This document shows, piece after piece, positions 44,424 through 53,793 of a stretch of 59,398 nucleotides of DNA. This DNA is from Planctomycetota bacterium. Lineage in GTDB: Bacteria > Planctomycetota > Phycisphaerae > Phycisphaerales > Phycisphaeraceae. Location: the NCBI GenBank assembly GCA_024279275.1, contig JAJRRS010000156.1, positions 1 through 59,398 of the forward strand, in the 5' to 3' direction. A program made the translations under genes and the position numbers. The notes under the pieces are model-generated. The model ran no database searches and had not been told where the DNA came from. It saw only the letters and a list, made by a program, of their open reading frames with translations. Position 1 is the stretch's first letter. The number at the start of each line of letters is the position of its first letter.

Positions 44424-44840
44424 ATGGCAACTGATGAACAGATCATGAAATCCGCTGCAGAGCTTGGCGAGATGCTCGGTGAGCATCCCAAGGTCTCTCG
44501 GCTTGAGTCAGCGATCAGCAAGCTCAAGGGAGATACTGAGGCCCAGCGTGCGTTGAACGACCTGAACCGGCATCTTCAGGCGATTGGCGAGAAGGAGATG
44601 GCGGGCCAGCCGATCGAGGTATCGGATAAGAGGCGGATTCAGGAGCTACAGACGGCAGTGGTTCACAACCTGGTCTTGCGTGAGTTTCAACTGGCTCAGA
44701 TGGACTATGTGGACCTGGTCAGGCGGCTGGACGATGCGATGTATGGGCGGAGTTCTGCGGCGCAGGCGGTGGGTGTGACCGGTGGGGCGGGTGAGCCGGC
44801 GGCGGCGGAGTCGCCGTTGGTTAATCCTGATTTGGGTTGA
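44424..44840 (+). CDS. YlbF/YmcA-family protein
   Basis: A 138-residue helical protein of the DUF964 (Com_YlbF) type. The middle region (ESAISKLKGDTEAQRALNDLNRHLQ) is typical. In Bacillus, relatives form a complex that stimulates RNase Y and affects competence; the same role here is only an inference, though it neighbours rnr, another RNA-decay gene, divergently. ATG with GAGG seven bases upstream; the open frame extends further up but has no ribosome site there. Confidence 0.75.
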   Translation: MATDEQIMKSAAELGEMLGEHPKVSRLESAISKLKGDTEAQRALNDLNRHLQAIGEKEMAGQPIEVSDKRRIQELQTAVVHNLVLREFQLAQMDYVDLVRRLDDAMYGRSSAAQAVGVTGGAGEPAAAESPLVNPDLG

Positions 44841-44893
44841 CGAATCTTCGAGGTGGGGGTGGCGATTAGAGTGTTCTCAATGCAGTCGTCGCG

Positions 44894-45084
44894 TTATCCC
44901 ATCCCGTTTAGTTCTCGTGCAGCCAAGCGCGGCTCAAAACCTATGATCGGGGGACTTGGCCTGTTGGGCCAACACGCGGATCTACGATCCGCCGCTAAAC
45001 GGCAAACCTGGGTGTGACGTGTATTGTTGATCTGTTCTAAGAACGGAGATTTATACACGCACGAGTTTTTTTTGATTGGTATCA
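44894..45084. repeat. Fold-back (MITE-like) element, copy B
   Basis: About 190 bp. Left end TTATCCCATCCCGTTTA; CCCGTTTA and TAAACGG bracket the core, with stems TTGGCC/GGCCAA and GCGGATC-TAC-GATCCGC; right end GATTGGTATCA, which is the reverse complement of the left end of copy A. A small GTTCTAAGAAC palindrome sits in the right part. It fills the space between the YlbF-like gene and the gene at 45099. Confidence 0.75.
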
Positions 45085-45098
45085 GGAAGTCTACGGGG

Positions 45099-46154
45099 TT
45101 ATTCGCCGACGGCTAAGTCTTCATCTGTGAAGTTAAACGGCGAGGCTTTGAGTACTTCGCGCCAGCGGTCTGCGGAGGCCTTGAGTTCGGCGGCGTTGTT
45201 TGGATCGACCGGTTGGGGCGGGGTAATTCTTGCGACTTGCCGTGCCACGTCATCCATCACGCGGCCACAGATCCCGGCCATGGCGACCTTGTCTTGCCGG
45301 GTTTTTTCGGCCTCTTCATCGTCTTCTATATTGTTGCCGACGGTGAGTTGGTCTGCGATCAATGCGTAATACCGCAAAGCGATCCTCGCCAGGTTTTTCT
45401 GTTCCTTATCAACAGACTTTCCGGCAGACCTCTGGGTGATCAGCTTGCTCCAGAGCTGTTGCATCCCGCCGTGGACCGGCTTGAAGCGGGCGTTGGCGTT
45501 TTGTTTGTGGAACGTAACGCGGGCATCGAGTCCGTCCAGAACTTTTTGGATGGCCTCGGGCAGATCGATCTCAGCCATGGCGAGCATGACCTGTTCGAGA
45601 ACCAATGAGGACTCTTCTGCCTTGAGGCGTCTGGCCATGACGACCAGGACGTCCTGCTGCTCCTGCTTGTTGAGCCTTTTATTCTTGGCGGCGGCGCCGA
45701 CGGCTTTGGCGATCCAGTAGCGAACAGCGGCGCTTGGGTCGTCTGCACCGGCCTGTAGCACGGTGACCAGGCTTTGTCCTGACAGTTTGGCGCTAACGAT
45801 CGCCACGTTCAGGCGTGTCATCAGTGGGCCGTCGGGCGTGAGTAGCGGGGCGACTCGTTTGGCGATGGCTTGGCGGTAGTAGCTTTGGAAGAATGAGGAG
45901 TTGCCGAGACCGAACGGCTCGGTCAGTCGTGAGCGTCCCTGGGCGACCTGTTCTGGGTCGTCGCTTTGCAGTCGTGTGACCTGGGCGTCCACGAAGGCAT
46001 CGACACTGGCCTGTTCCTGGGCTGTTAATTCGGCCTGGGCTTGTAGTATCGCGGCGGGGAGCGAATCCTGGGCTAACAGTGGCTGAACCCCCGGCCCAAG
46101 TATGGCAAGACACATGGCCGCCAAAAGCCAAAGTGGGCGTCGGCTGAAATTCAT
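45099..46154 (-). CDS. Exported protein with helical repeats, unknown function
   Basis: About 351 residues from the ATG at 46154 (GAGAGGA upstream). A clear signal peptide (RRPLWLLAAMCLAILGPGVQ, cleavage near LLAQD), then an all-helical protein with HEAT-like segments (AAVRYWIAKAVGAAAKNKRL, ESSLVLEQVMLAMAEIDLPE). It probably acts as a periplasmic scaffold. I do not recognise a defined family. Monocistronic. Confidence 0.7.
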   Translation of the reverse strand: MNFSRRPLWLLAAMCLAILGPGVQPLLAQDSLPAAILQAQAELTAQEQASVDAFVDAQVTRLQSDDPEQVAQGRSRLTEPFGLGNSSFFQSYYRQAIAKRVAPLLTPDGPLMTRLNVAIVSAKLSGQSLVTVLQAGADDPSAAVRYWIAKAVGAAAKNKRLNKQEQQDVLVVMARRLKAEESSLVLEQVMLAMAEIDLPEAIQKVLDGLDARVTFHKQNANARFKPVHGGMQQLWSKLITQRSAGKSVDKEQKNLARIALRYYALIADQLTVGNNIEDDEEAEKTRQDKVAMAGICGRVMDDVARQVARITPPQPVDPNNAAELKASADRWREVLKASPFNFTDEDLAVGE

Positions 46155-46325
46155 CGGAGTCCTCTCGGGCATGCAGGGTATGAAGCCGTCCATCGCGGGG
46201 GCGCGACCGGTCCAGAGATGCAAAAATTAGCATCGGGTGGGAAAACTGTCAAACATCCGGGCCTGGGTGTATCTCTCAACTGCTGACAAGACAACGTGTT
46301 GTAGTTCTGGTCGTGCTGGTTAAGT

Positions 46326-46799
46326 TTAGCGTATCGAGTTAATGCCCGGGAAGTCCAGGGGAAGCCAGAGCATGACGAAGATCGAGCCGACGTAGAGGCC
46401 CAGGCCGATCATGGTCATGATGATGCCTACGCGGTAGAACCGGGTTTTTCGATCTCGGTATGCCAGGGTGATATCGAGCCACTGTTCGATGTCGTTTCCT
46501 TCGTGCTGGGTGAGCCAGCGCAGGTGCAGGACGCCGTAGCACACGGTCGCGGCGGCGGCCATGACCAGTGCCACGCCGCTGATGATCAGCCATTGGGCTA
46601 ATTGGTTGGTGCCAGCGATCAGTCGGCCCGAGAACCCGGTGGTGGTGATCACGATGCCTGACAAGGCCAGGAGGACTTGTGAACGGTGGTGCAGGACCAT
46701 GAAGTGGCGTTCGACCATTTCCATGATGGATCGCGCGTCATCTCGGCTGTAAATCCGGATGATCCGGTCGATTTCTTTCTGGCGGGTCTGATGGGACAT
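46326..46799 (-). CDS. Membrane protein of unknown function
   Basis: A 157-residue protein with a charged N-terminus (MSHQTRQKEIDRIIRIYSRDD) and three hydrophobic segments near 41-60, 70-92 and 122-145. The N-terminal half is amphipathic and may be cytoplasmic. The family is not recognised. It has no close neighbour in its direction. Confidence 0.6.
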   Translation of the reverse strand: MSHQTRQKEIDRIIRIYSRDDARSIMEMVERHFMVLHHRSQVLLALSGIVITTTGFSGRLIAGTNQLAQWLIISGVALVMAAAATVCYGVLHLRWLTQHEGNDIEQWLDITLAYRDRKTRFYRVGIIMTMIGLGLYVGSIFVMLWLPLDFPGINSIR

Positions 46800-47118
46800 C
46801 CCGATATGATAGCAGGGGATGGTGGTTTTGTGATGTGATCACAGATCATCAGGCCTGTTAGAATCAGTTCCCAGAGGTAGAATTTGCCTGTTGTAGGGGG
46901 TCGGCATGGTGTGCGGATTGCTGTTGGATGGATGGGTTTACACGCTTGGTTAGACTCTGCGGGTTATGGCGTTGTTGATCGACCTTGTTTGCTTGGTCGG
47001 GGTTGCGGGCACTCAGTCGTTTATTGGGGTAGCCGATATGCAATGTATGACATGTGCCGGTACTTCATTGAATGCGGAGCGGGAGAAGCCAGCCCGGCCG
47101 GGGTATGGATTTCTGGGG
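46800..47118. other. Intergenic before the first DUF2062 gene
   Basis: This holds the perfect 10-bp palindrome TGTGATCACA at 46834-46843, which resembles but does not equal a CRP/FNR-type site. The frame of the next gene is open here from 46966, but the sequence does not look like a membrane-protein N-terminus. Confidence 0.4.
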
Positions 47119-47634
47119 ATGCGCGGGTTTGTGTGTCTTGACTGGCGGGGTTGGGCACGCACGATCATTGCGATTCGGGCGACCCCCAGGCAGGTGGCGA
47201 TGGGCATGGCGTTGGGTTCATTTATTGCTTTCACGCCCTTTATTGGTTTACAGACCCTGATTGCGGCGCTAGTTGCGACCATCGCGGGTGCATCCAAGAA
47301 GGCCGCGATGCTTGCGGTCTGGATCAGTAACCCGGTCACGATGGGTCCGATTTTTGCGATGACCTATCAGCTTGGTCTTGTGCTGGGATCCCCGGAACCT
47401 GCGATGGCTATGGCGACAGGGCAGGCATCGTTGGGGTCTGATGATCCGGTGTCGGCTGTTTCGTTGCATGGTTTTGGGATGGAGAAGCTGTTTTACACGG
47501 GTTGGGAGTACATCCTGCCCATGCTGCTTGGGGGTGTGGTCGTCGGTCTGTTCGCGGCGTTTGTAGCCTATAACCTGACACATCGGGGTGTGATGGCCTA
47601 TCAGGTGGCACACGCCAAACGGCAGCGAGCCTGA
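47119..47634 (+). CDS. DUF2062 membrane protein 1
   Basis: About 171 residues if started at ATG 47119. The DUF2062 core reads RATPRQVAMGMALGSFIAFT, then PFIGLQTLIA, then AAMLAVWISNPVTMGPIFA, with hydrophobic segments throughout and a C-terminal one. A longer start at 46966 is possible; neither has a strong ribosome site. Function unknown; some members are joined to glycosyltransferases. It is followed by a second, related gene. Confidence 0.8.
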   Translation: MRGFVCLDWRGWARTIIAIRATPRQVAMGMALGSFIAFTPFIGLQTLIAALVATIAGASKKAAMLAVWISNPVTMGPIFAMTYQLGLVLGSPEPAMAMATGQASLGSDDPVSAVSLHGFGMEKLFYTGWEYILPMLLGGVVVGLFAAFVAYNLTHRGVMAYQVAHAKRQRA

Positions 47635-47806
47635 TCCCAGGGGTGTCGTCCGAATAACTTTCCACGGGCGATGTAAGTTGATCTATCAGCGTGTCTTCTT
47701 GCGGTTTCGCCACAGCCCTTGGCTTGGCTTGCCGATAGCTGCGTGTATGAGCGGCTTCTCTCACACATCATCGGGCGGGTCTGGGCCGGGGAGAAAATTC
47801 CTGGAT

Positions 47807-48418
47807 ATGGTTCAACTGCGTCGTTGGTTGCGGGTTATATTCCCGCTGCATTCCAGCCCCAGGCGGATTGCGTTGGGGGTATCGATCGGTGTGCTGATTG
47901 CATTTTCACCATCGATCGGGTTTCAGATGGGGTTGGCCTTGGTGGTGGCGTCGATCTTAAATGCTTCGCGTGTGGCTGCGGTTGCGTGCGTATGGGTTAC
48001 CAACCCGCTGACGATGGGGCCGGTCTTTGCGTTTACTTATGCGGTTGGGCGTCCGTTCTGGTTTGCCTCGCCGGAGGTAGGTCTGTCTGAATTGAGTCAA
48101 ACGATTGGTGGTGGCTATAGCCCATTCAGTGTGGGTGCGGTGTTTAATGCGTTTCAGAGCATCTACAGCCTGGGCGCAGAAATGGTTATGCCCATGCTCA
48201 TCGGGGGGCTGATTGTCGGGGGCGTGGCTGGTGGTCTGTGTTATATCCCCACAAAGTCCATTGTCTCGTATAGCCAAAGATTGCTTCGGCGAAGGTCCAG
48301 AACTGCGAGGCGGGGAATAGTCGGCAGTTCTAACACGTCGGCACGTCACGGTGTCAGGCCGGCTGCGGTTCATAGCTCTGACGCAAAAAGTTCGCGGTCA
48401 AGACGCCGTGCCGCGTGA
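47807..48418 (+). CDS. DUF2062 membrane protein 2
   Basis: About 203 residues from ATG 47807. The same core as the preceding gene: SPRRIALGVSIGVLIAFSP, then AAVACVWVTNPLTMGPVFA. The C-terminal 45 residues are Arg/Ser-rich and probably cytoplasmic. The two genes are likely a tandem duplication; they are 172 bp apart and may be co-transcribed. Confidence 0.82.
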   Translation: MVQLRRWLRVIFPLHSSPRRIALGVSIGVLIAFSPSIGFQMGLALVVASILNASRVAAVACVWVTNPLTMGPVFAFTYAVGRPFWFASPEVGLSELSQTIGGGYSPFSVGAVFNAFQSIYSLGAEMVMPMLIGGLIVGGVAGGLCYIPTKSIVSYSQRLLRRRSRTARRGIVGSSNTSARHGVRPAAVHSSDAKSSRSRRRAA

Positions 48419-48453
48419 TGATGGATGGGTTCGCATGACCAGGGGTGTTTCGC

Positions 48454-50061
48454 TTACTCTTGCGACTCGATATTCAATTCTTTTATTTTCTTGTTCAGCG
48501 TGTTGCGGTTGATCCCGAGGAAGTCTGCCGTGCGGACTTTTACGCCGCTGTTGTAGTTCAAGGCCTCGCGGATAAGTTGCTTTTCGATCTCATCGACGAC
48601 AAGGCTATATACCTGACCTTCATAAGATTGGAACTCGCGGACCGCGTGCTCGGCGAGTCTGGCGGCGAGCGATTCGATCGATGTGTCGGTCGTGTCGGAT
48701 CGTGTTTGCTTGGAGAACAGCCGGATCTGAAGCGGCAACAGGTCTACGGAAAACTCCTCGCCGGTTGACAGGACGACCGCACGCTCCATCGCGTTTTCCA
48801 GTTCGCGTACATTGCCCGGCCAGGGGTATCTAAGCAGGGTGTTCAACACGTCACGGCTGAACTTCCGAAGGTCGCGCTGGTTTTCGGTGTTGTATTTATC
48901 CAGGAAAAAATCAATCAATCGCGGTATATCTTCCCGCCTTCTACGCAACGGCGGCAGGTTGATCTGCACGACATTTAACCGGTAGTATAGATCCTCTCGG
49001 AAATTACCTTTCCGCACCTCGTCTTCAAGATCGAGGTTGGTGGCGGCGATGATCCTGGCATCGACTTTGACCGTCCGATGATCGCCGACCCGCTCAAATT
49101 CGCGTTCCTGAAGCACGCGCAGGAGCTTGACCTGGAGCTGGGGGTCGAGGGTTCCGATCTCGTCGAGGAAAATCGAGCCGCCTTCGGCTGCCTCGAATCG
49201 GCCGATTTTGTCTTTGATCGCTCCGGTGAATGCGCCCCTGACATGGCCGAACAACTCTGACTCGAGGAGTTGTGGTGACAGCGCCCCACAGTTGATCCTG
49301 ATCAAGGGTTTGTCGGCTCTTGGTGAGTTGAAGTGGATGGCTTTGGCGATCAATTCTTTGCCGCAGCCGGTCTCGCCAAGCAGCAGTACGGTAGCCCGGC
49401 TGGAAGCAACCTGGCCGATCATCGCCAGCACGTCCAGCATCGCAGGGCTTGAGCCGATGATGTTGTCGAATTTGTACTTGCCCCTGAGGTTGTCGCGAAG
49501 GAGCTGGGTTTCTTCCAGCCAGTGGCTTTTCTCGACCTGGATCAGGTGGTGGATGCGGATTGTCTGAGCGATTGAGCCGGCAACAATCGTAAGCAGCCGG
49601 GTGTCGGCACGAAGGTGGTCGTCATCAATAAAGGGTTTGTCGATACTGATGGTGCCCACAACCTGCCCGCCATCATTCACGGGCACACAGATGAAGCTGC
49701 TCGGCGTGGGTTCGGTGTTGGTGTCGTTGAGGTCTCGGCTGCCCGTGCGGTTCAAGAACTCGGGGTGCTTGGCGATATCTTTGATGACCGCGGGTTCGCC
49801 CGACGCCAGGACCTGGCCGGTGACTCCCTCGCCGACCGCGTACCGCCCGCGCTGCTGTTCGGCTTTACTAAGCCCGATGCTCGCCACGATGCGCAGATGA
49901 CCCGAGGCCTGGTCCCATAAAACCAATGACGCCCGTTGGATATGAAGGCGGTCACTCAGCAGCGTCATCACGCGCTGAAAGAGTTGGCTCAGTTCCAGGC
50001 CATCGCCAAGGATTTGGCTGATTTGTTCCAATATGTCTAATTCTTGTTCGGCTCGACGCAT
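48454..50061 (-). CDS. Sigma-54-dependent transcriptional activator (GAF, AAA+, Fis)
   Basis: A 535-residue NifA/NtrC-like activator. An N-terminal GAF domain (about 20-170), then AAA+: Walker A GETGCGKE, GAFTGA loop (HVRGAFTGAIKD) for contact with sigma-54, Walker B GGSIFLDEIG, sensor FREDLYYRLNVV and PWPGNVRELENA, and a C-terminal Fis helix-turn-helix (TADFLGINRNTLNKKIKEL). No receiver domain, so it senses a ligand directly. Its target genes are unknown; it lies just left of the virion genes, divergent from them. Confidence 0.93.
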   Translation of the reverse strand: MRRAEQELDILEQISQILGDGLELSQLFQRVMTLLSDRLHIQRASLVLWDQASGHLRIVASIGLSKAEQQRGRYAVGEGVTGQVLASGEPAVIKDIAKHPEFLNRTGSRDLNDTNTEPTPSSFICVPVNDGGQVVGTISIDKPFIDDDHLRADTRLLTIVAGSIAQTIRIHHLIQVEKSHWLEETQLLRDNLRGKYKFDNIIGSSPAMLDVLAMIGQVASSRATVLLLGETGCGKELIAKAIHFNSPRADKPLIRINCGALSPQLLESELFGHVRGAFTGAIKDKIGRFEAAEGGSIFLDEIGTLDPQLQVKLLRVLQEREFERVGDHRTVKVDARIIAATNLDLEDEVRKGNFREDLYYRLNVVQINLPPLRRRREDIPRLIDFFLDKYNTENQRDLRKFSRDVLNTLLRYPWPGNVRELENAMERAVVLSTGEEFSVDLLPLQIRLFSKQTRSDTTDTSIESLAARLAEHAVREFQSYEGQVYSLVVDEIEKQLIREALNYNSGVKVRTADFLGINRNTLNKKIKELNIESQE

Positions 50062-50337
50062 AGACTGCTAATTAAATCATCAGTCGATGGTATGTGCAAG
50101 CAGCATTTGCTGTATTGGTGCGCACAAAACCGAACAAAATCCATACAAATAAATTGAATAGGTCGCAATTCGCTTTGTTTTGTCGTTTCAGGACTTACTT
50201 CGCGAGTTGTCTGCGATGGGTCGTTGTTGTGCGCCGATCCGCGTCAATTCCGCCAAGAGTGAAGGGCCAACGCATTGGCTTGTGCCAAGCGGGCCGGTCT
50301 TCAAAGCGACACGTTACCAGTCAGCGAGTGATTTTAG
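50062..50337. other. Divergent control region between the activator and portal genes
   Basis: This 276-bp space must hold the promoter for the virion operon. I found no consensus sigma-54 (GG-N10-GC) or sigma-70 site with confidence, nor a repeat shared with the other module border at 23.5 kb. It is the right border of the proposed inversion. Confidence 0.4.
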
Positions 50338-51813
50338 ATGAACAATCCGGTCGATCAACAAACCCCCAGCACCGTGTCCCCTGCTCTTCTGGAGTTGCTC
50401 ATCGAAGAGCATCGCACCTGTGACGAGCCGCGTCTGCGTAGGTTTTGGGACTATTACCGAAACCCTTCGAGGCGTAATGCAGAGGGGAAGGTCGGTCGGT
50501 TGGCGCAGGAGGTCGGCCTGCCGGAGAGGCTGACCCGATCCAATGGGATTGATAGATCAGGTGCATCAGTCGGACGTGAAGTGGTCATCGAAAACGACAT
50601 CGCCTGGCGGATGCACACCCATGTCGATTTCATGTTCGGCAAGCCCTTGTTGATCCAGAGCACCGCGAAAGACCCCGCCCGCGCCAAGATGATCCAGAGT
50701 TTTCTGCATCGGGTATTGAAGGCCAATGGCGGTGCGAGATTCTTCCAGGACCTTAGTCTGCTCGGTTCGATTTACGGGTATGTGGATGTTCTGGTTCGCG
50801 TTGCCGAAGTGGATGGCACCGCATCGGATGACCCCGGGGTTGCCGCAGATCAAATCGTGCTTGAAACCATCGAAGCCCCGCGAGCGATCCCGCTTGTAAG
50901 CCCGCAGGATTATCGCCGACTCGACGCCTACGTCTTGAACTTCCGCCAGAGAACATCACAGGTCGAACAAAACCATTTTTTAACCAGGGTTCGTAACCGT
51001 GTTCTTGGTGGGTCGGGGCGTAGGCAACGGGCGGTCGTCGAACATACCGAGGTCTGGACGGCCCAGACGTATCAGAATTTTATAGGTCAGCCCGGGGCGT
51101 CGGGTGGGGGTCGCAAGCTCGTGGACCAGGGGATCAATCGGCTTGGCCGAATCCCGGTGGTGCATATCCAGAACCTGTCTCAGCCTTTCTTTTATGAAGG
51201 CCTAAGCGAGGTCGAGCCTTTGATTCCTTTGCAGGACGAACTGAATACCCGGCTATCTGATCGGGCGAACCGTGTGACGTTTCAGTCCTTCAAGATGTAC
51301 CTGGGCAAGGGCATCGAACACTTCACGGATCGTCCCGTCGGCCCCGGCCAGATGTGGGCGACCGACAACCCCGACGCGTCGATCACCGAATTTGGTGGCG
51401 ATGGCGAGAACCCTTCCGAAGAGACGCACATCGGCGAGATCCGCGAGGCGATGGACAAGGCCAGCGCGGTCAGCCCGCTGGTGACCGGTGCGTTGCGTGC
51501 CAAGGTCGGCAACCTGACCAGCGAGAACGCGCTGCGCATCGTGATGATGGGGTTGCTTGCCAAGGTCGATAAGAAGCGGCTTACCTACGGCGACGGCATC
51601 GAAAAAATATGCGAGCTGATTCTCCACGCGGCAGATGTGTATGGCCTGTTTCCCAATCTCCCGGAGGATCGCGGGGTTCGTCTGGATTGGGCGGAGCCGT
51701 TGCCGGATACGGACTCGCAACTTCTGAGAAATGCCCTGTTGAAACTCGAAGCCGGCGTGCCCAGCAAGCAGGTCTTGACCGAGCTGGGTTATGGCGATCA
51801 GGCCGAGGCCTAA
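50338..51813 (+). CDS. Phage portal protein
   Basis: A 491-residue protein of the SPP1 gp6-like portal type. Recognisable parts: HVDFMFGKPLLIQ, SPQDYRRLDAYV, the stem and crown region IPLQDELNTRLSDRANRVTF, and MSPLVTGA-like SAVSPLVTGALRAKVGNLTS. Portals form the 12-subunit ring through which DNA enters the capsid. First of the rightward virion genes; the gap to the scaffold-like gene is 73 bp. No stop or frameshift interrupts it. Confidence 0.88.
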   Translation: MNNPVDQQTPSTVSPALLELLIEEHRTCDEPRLRRFWDYYRNPSRRNAEGKVGRLAQEVGLPERLTRSNGIDRSGASVGREVVIENDIAWRMHTHVDFMFGKPLLIQSTAKDPARAKMIQSFLHRVLKANGGARFFQDLSLLGSIYGYVDVLVRVAEVDGTASDDPGVAADQIVLETIEAPRAIPLVSPQDYRRLDAYVLNFRQRTSQVEQNHFLTRVRNRVLGGSGRRQRAVVEHTEVWTAQTYQNFIGQPGASGGGRKLVDQGINRLGRIPVVHIQNLSQPFFYEGLSEVEPLIPLQDELNTRLSDRANRVTFQSFKMYLGKGIEHFTDRPVGPGQMWATDNPDASITEFGGDGENPSEETHIGEIREAMDKASAVSPLVTGALRAKVGNLTSENALRIVMMGLLAKVDKKRLTYGDGIEKICELILHAADVYGLFPNLPEDRGVRLDWAEPLPDTDSQLLRNALLKLEAGVPSKQVLTELGYGDQAEA

Positions 51814-51886
51814 CAGCCGGGCCACGATACCAAAACAATAACCACCGGGCCGAAGCCCCGGATCACCTCTTTGCAGGAACAACAAC

Positions 51887-52414
51887 ATGACCGACAGCGT
51901 GACGCCAGACACTCCACTCAAGCCCAACCCATCCGATCACGACGCGACGGATCAAGTATCCCTGGCGGACAAACTCGTGCCAGTGGGCGAGGCGATTCGT
52001 TACCGCAAGCGTGCCCAGACAGCCGAGCAGCAGCTCGAAGCGCTACATGAAGAACTCAATGCCACGCAGGCGAAACTGTCCGAGGCGGACCAGACCATTG
52101 TTGGATTGGAACGCCGTCAGAAGGTGGACGCATTGCTTACGGAAGCGGATGCGATCGATCTTGAGACGGCCCGTTTACTGACCGAGCAGGCGGTGTCCGT
52201 GATGGACCAGGCAGATATCGATCTGGCGGTCCGTGACCTTCGGCGGCACAAGCCTTACTTGTTCCGCCACAGGCCCATGCACGGGATATCCGCGATGGCT
52301 CCGAGTATCGACCACCAAGGCCACGACCCGGCCGAGCAGGCCGCCGAGCAGGCGACCAAGACAGGCGACCGCCGAGATTTGCTGCGCTACCTGAGACTGC
52401 GTCGACGGGATTAA
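51887..52414 (+). CDS. Scaffold-like protein
   Basis: A 175-residue acidic, coiled-coil-rich protein (YRKRAQTAEQQLEALHEELN, then AKLSEADQTIVGLERRQKVD) with a basic C-terminal end (LLRYLRLRRRD). Position between portal and major capsid, size and the coiled coil with a charged tail fit a head scaffolding protein. No protease motif is visible. Confidence 0.65.
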   Translation: MTDSVTPDTPLKPNPSDHDATDQVSLADKLVPVGEAIRYRKRAQTAEQQLEALHEELNATQAKLSEADQTIVGLERRQKVDALLTEADAIDLETARLLTEQAVSVMDQADIDLAVRDLRRHKPYLFRHRPMHGISAMAPSIDHQGHDPAEQAAEQATKTGDRRDLLRYLRLRRRD

Positions 52415-52486
52415 GGTTGCCGCAGTCTGTCGGCAGGTCGTTACACAAACAACTCTTGAACTTTCTTACTCATAAGGACTCAACAC

Positions 52487-53656
52487 ATGCCATTTACAGG
52501 TAAAGCTACTTACTCCGCGGGGTCAAGTCTCCCGGAACTCATGGAAGATGTCTCTGACATCATCAGCATCGTCAGCCCATTCGAGACGCCGTTGCTGGAC
52601 CACCTTGGTGATCCTCAGCGCAACGCGACAAGCACGGTCCACGAATGGCTTGAGGATTCGCTCCTGCCCAACACCGACAGCATCCAGGACCCCGTCATCA
52701 CATCTCCATTGACCGAAACGACATTCACCGCGGGCAACGGCGACCGTTTCCGGGTCGGCGATCAGATCCAGGTACTTGGGTCCAGGGAAGTCATGTTCGT
52801 GACCGGTGTGTCGAATAACGACCTGACGGTGGTTCGCGGTTACGGCGGCACGTCGGCTGAAAACCTTGTGGACGACTCTTCGATCCGCATCCTGGGTAAC
52901 GCCGCGTTGGAAGGTGATGACGCACCGGCTTCACGGTTTACCAGCCGGGTTCGCAAGACGAATTACACGCAGATTTTCACCTCATCGGTCGAGGTCTCCG
53001 GCTCACAGATCGCATCCAAGCAGATCGGCCTTTCTGATGAATTGGATTATCAGAAACAAGAGCGGCTGCGTGAATTGATCCGAGACCTGGAGAACTGTGT
53101 TATCAACTGCGTATCGGCGACCTCCAGCCCGGAAGGCACCGCGTCAACTCGCCGAACGATGCAGGGGATCATCCCTTTCATTCAGACCAATGTGTACGCC
53201 AATGGTGCCAACGGCTTCCCCTCTGGGACGGGTGTGGGTTCGGATGAACTGACAGAGGAGCAGATCAACACGGCTCTGCGAAGGGTATGGGATGAATCGT
53301 CGGGTTCGATCGACACGATCCTGGTCGGCGGTTTCCAGAAGCGCCGCATCAACAGCTTCATCACCAGCAGCCGAGGCTACGACGAAAACTCGACTCGGTT
53401 CCGCGATCTGGTCAGCGTCTATGAATCGGACTTCGGCGTTTGCCGGGTTGTCCTGTCCAGGTGGGTTCCGCAGGACACGGTTCTGCTGCTTGATTCTTCA
53501 CGGATCGATGTGCTGCCGCTGACCGGTCGGAGCTTTGGCTTTAAGAAGCTGGCTTCCATCGGCGACAGTGAATCCGGGCAGGTGATCGGCGAGTACTCCG
53601 TGGAACTTCGCAACGAATTGGGACACGGATTGATCCGGGGTCTTTCGGCCAGCTAA
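52487..53656 (+). CDS. Major capsid protein, SU10/DUF5309 type
   Basis: A 389-residue protein related to the SU10 major head protein group (HK97-like fold). Visible: the N-terminal SLPELMEDVSDIISIVSPFE with TPLLDHLG, then RTNY-like RKTNYTQIFTSSVEVSGSQ, DYQKQERLRELIRDLENCV and the C-terminal GQVIGEYSVELRN. It forms the icosahedral shell. Ribosome site AAGGA. Complete and of normal length. Confidence 0.85.
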   Translation: MPFTGKATYSAGSSLPELMEDVSDIISIVSPFETPLLDHLGDPQRNATSTVHEWLEDSLLPNTDSIQDPVITSPLTETTFTAGNGDRFRVGDQIQVLGSREVMFVTGVSNNDLTVVRGYGGTSAENLVDDSSIRILGNAALEGDDAPASRFTSRVRKTNYTQIFTSSVEVSGSQIASKQIGLSDELDYQKQERLRELIRDLENCVINCVSATSSPEGTASTRRTMQGIIPFIQTNVYANGANGFPSGTGVGSDELTEEQINTALRRVWDESSGSIDTILVGGFQKRRINSFITSSRGYDENSTRFRDLVSVYESDFGVCRVVLSRWVPQDTVLLLDSSRIDVLPLTGRSFGFKKLASIGDSESGQVIGEYSVELRNELGHGLIRGLSAS

Positions 53657-53793
53657 GGCTTGAGTAAGCCGAGCTTGCTCGGCGGCTGACAGGATCGAGT
53701 CTTAACAGACTTCACTGCACAACCCCTGTGCCGGAGGCGTAACAGCTTCCGGCACCCTTTAGAACTCAACAGTTTTACGACGGGATTACAGAT

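Noticed and set aside
46829-46843. CRP/FNR site
   Set aside because: TGTGA and TCACA are present but the spacing is five, not six, bases and no other support exists.
50062-50337. Shared repeat between the two proposed inversion borders
   Set aside because: Direct comparison with 23447-23640 on both strands showed no convincing match.
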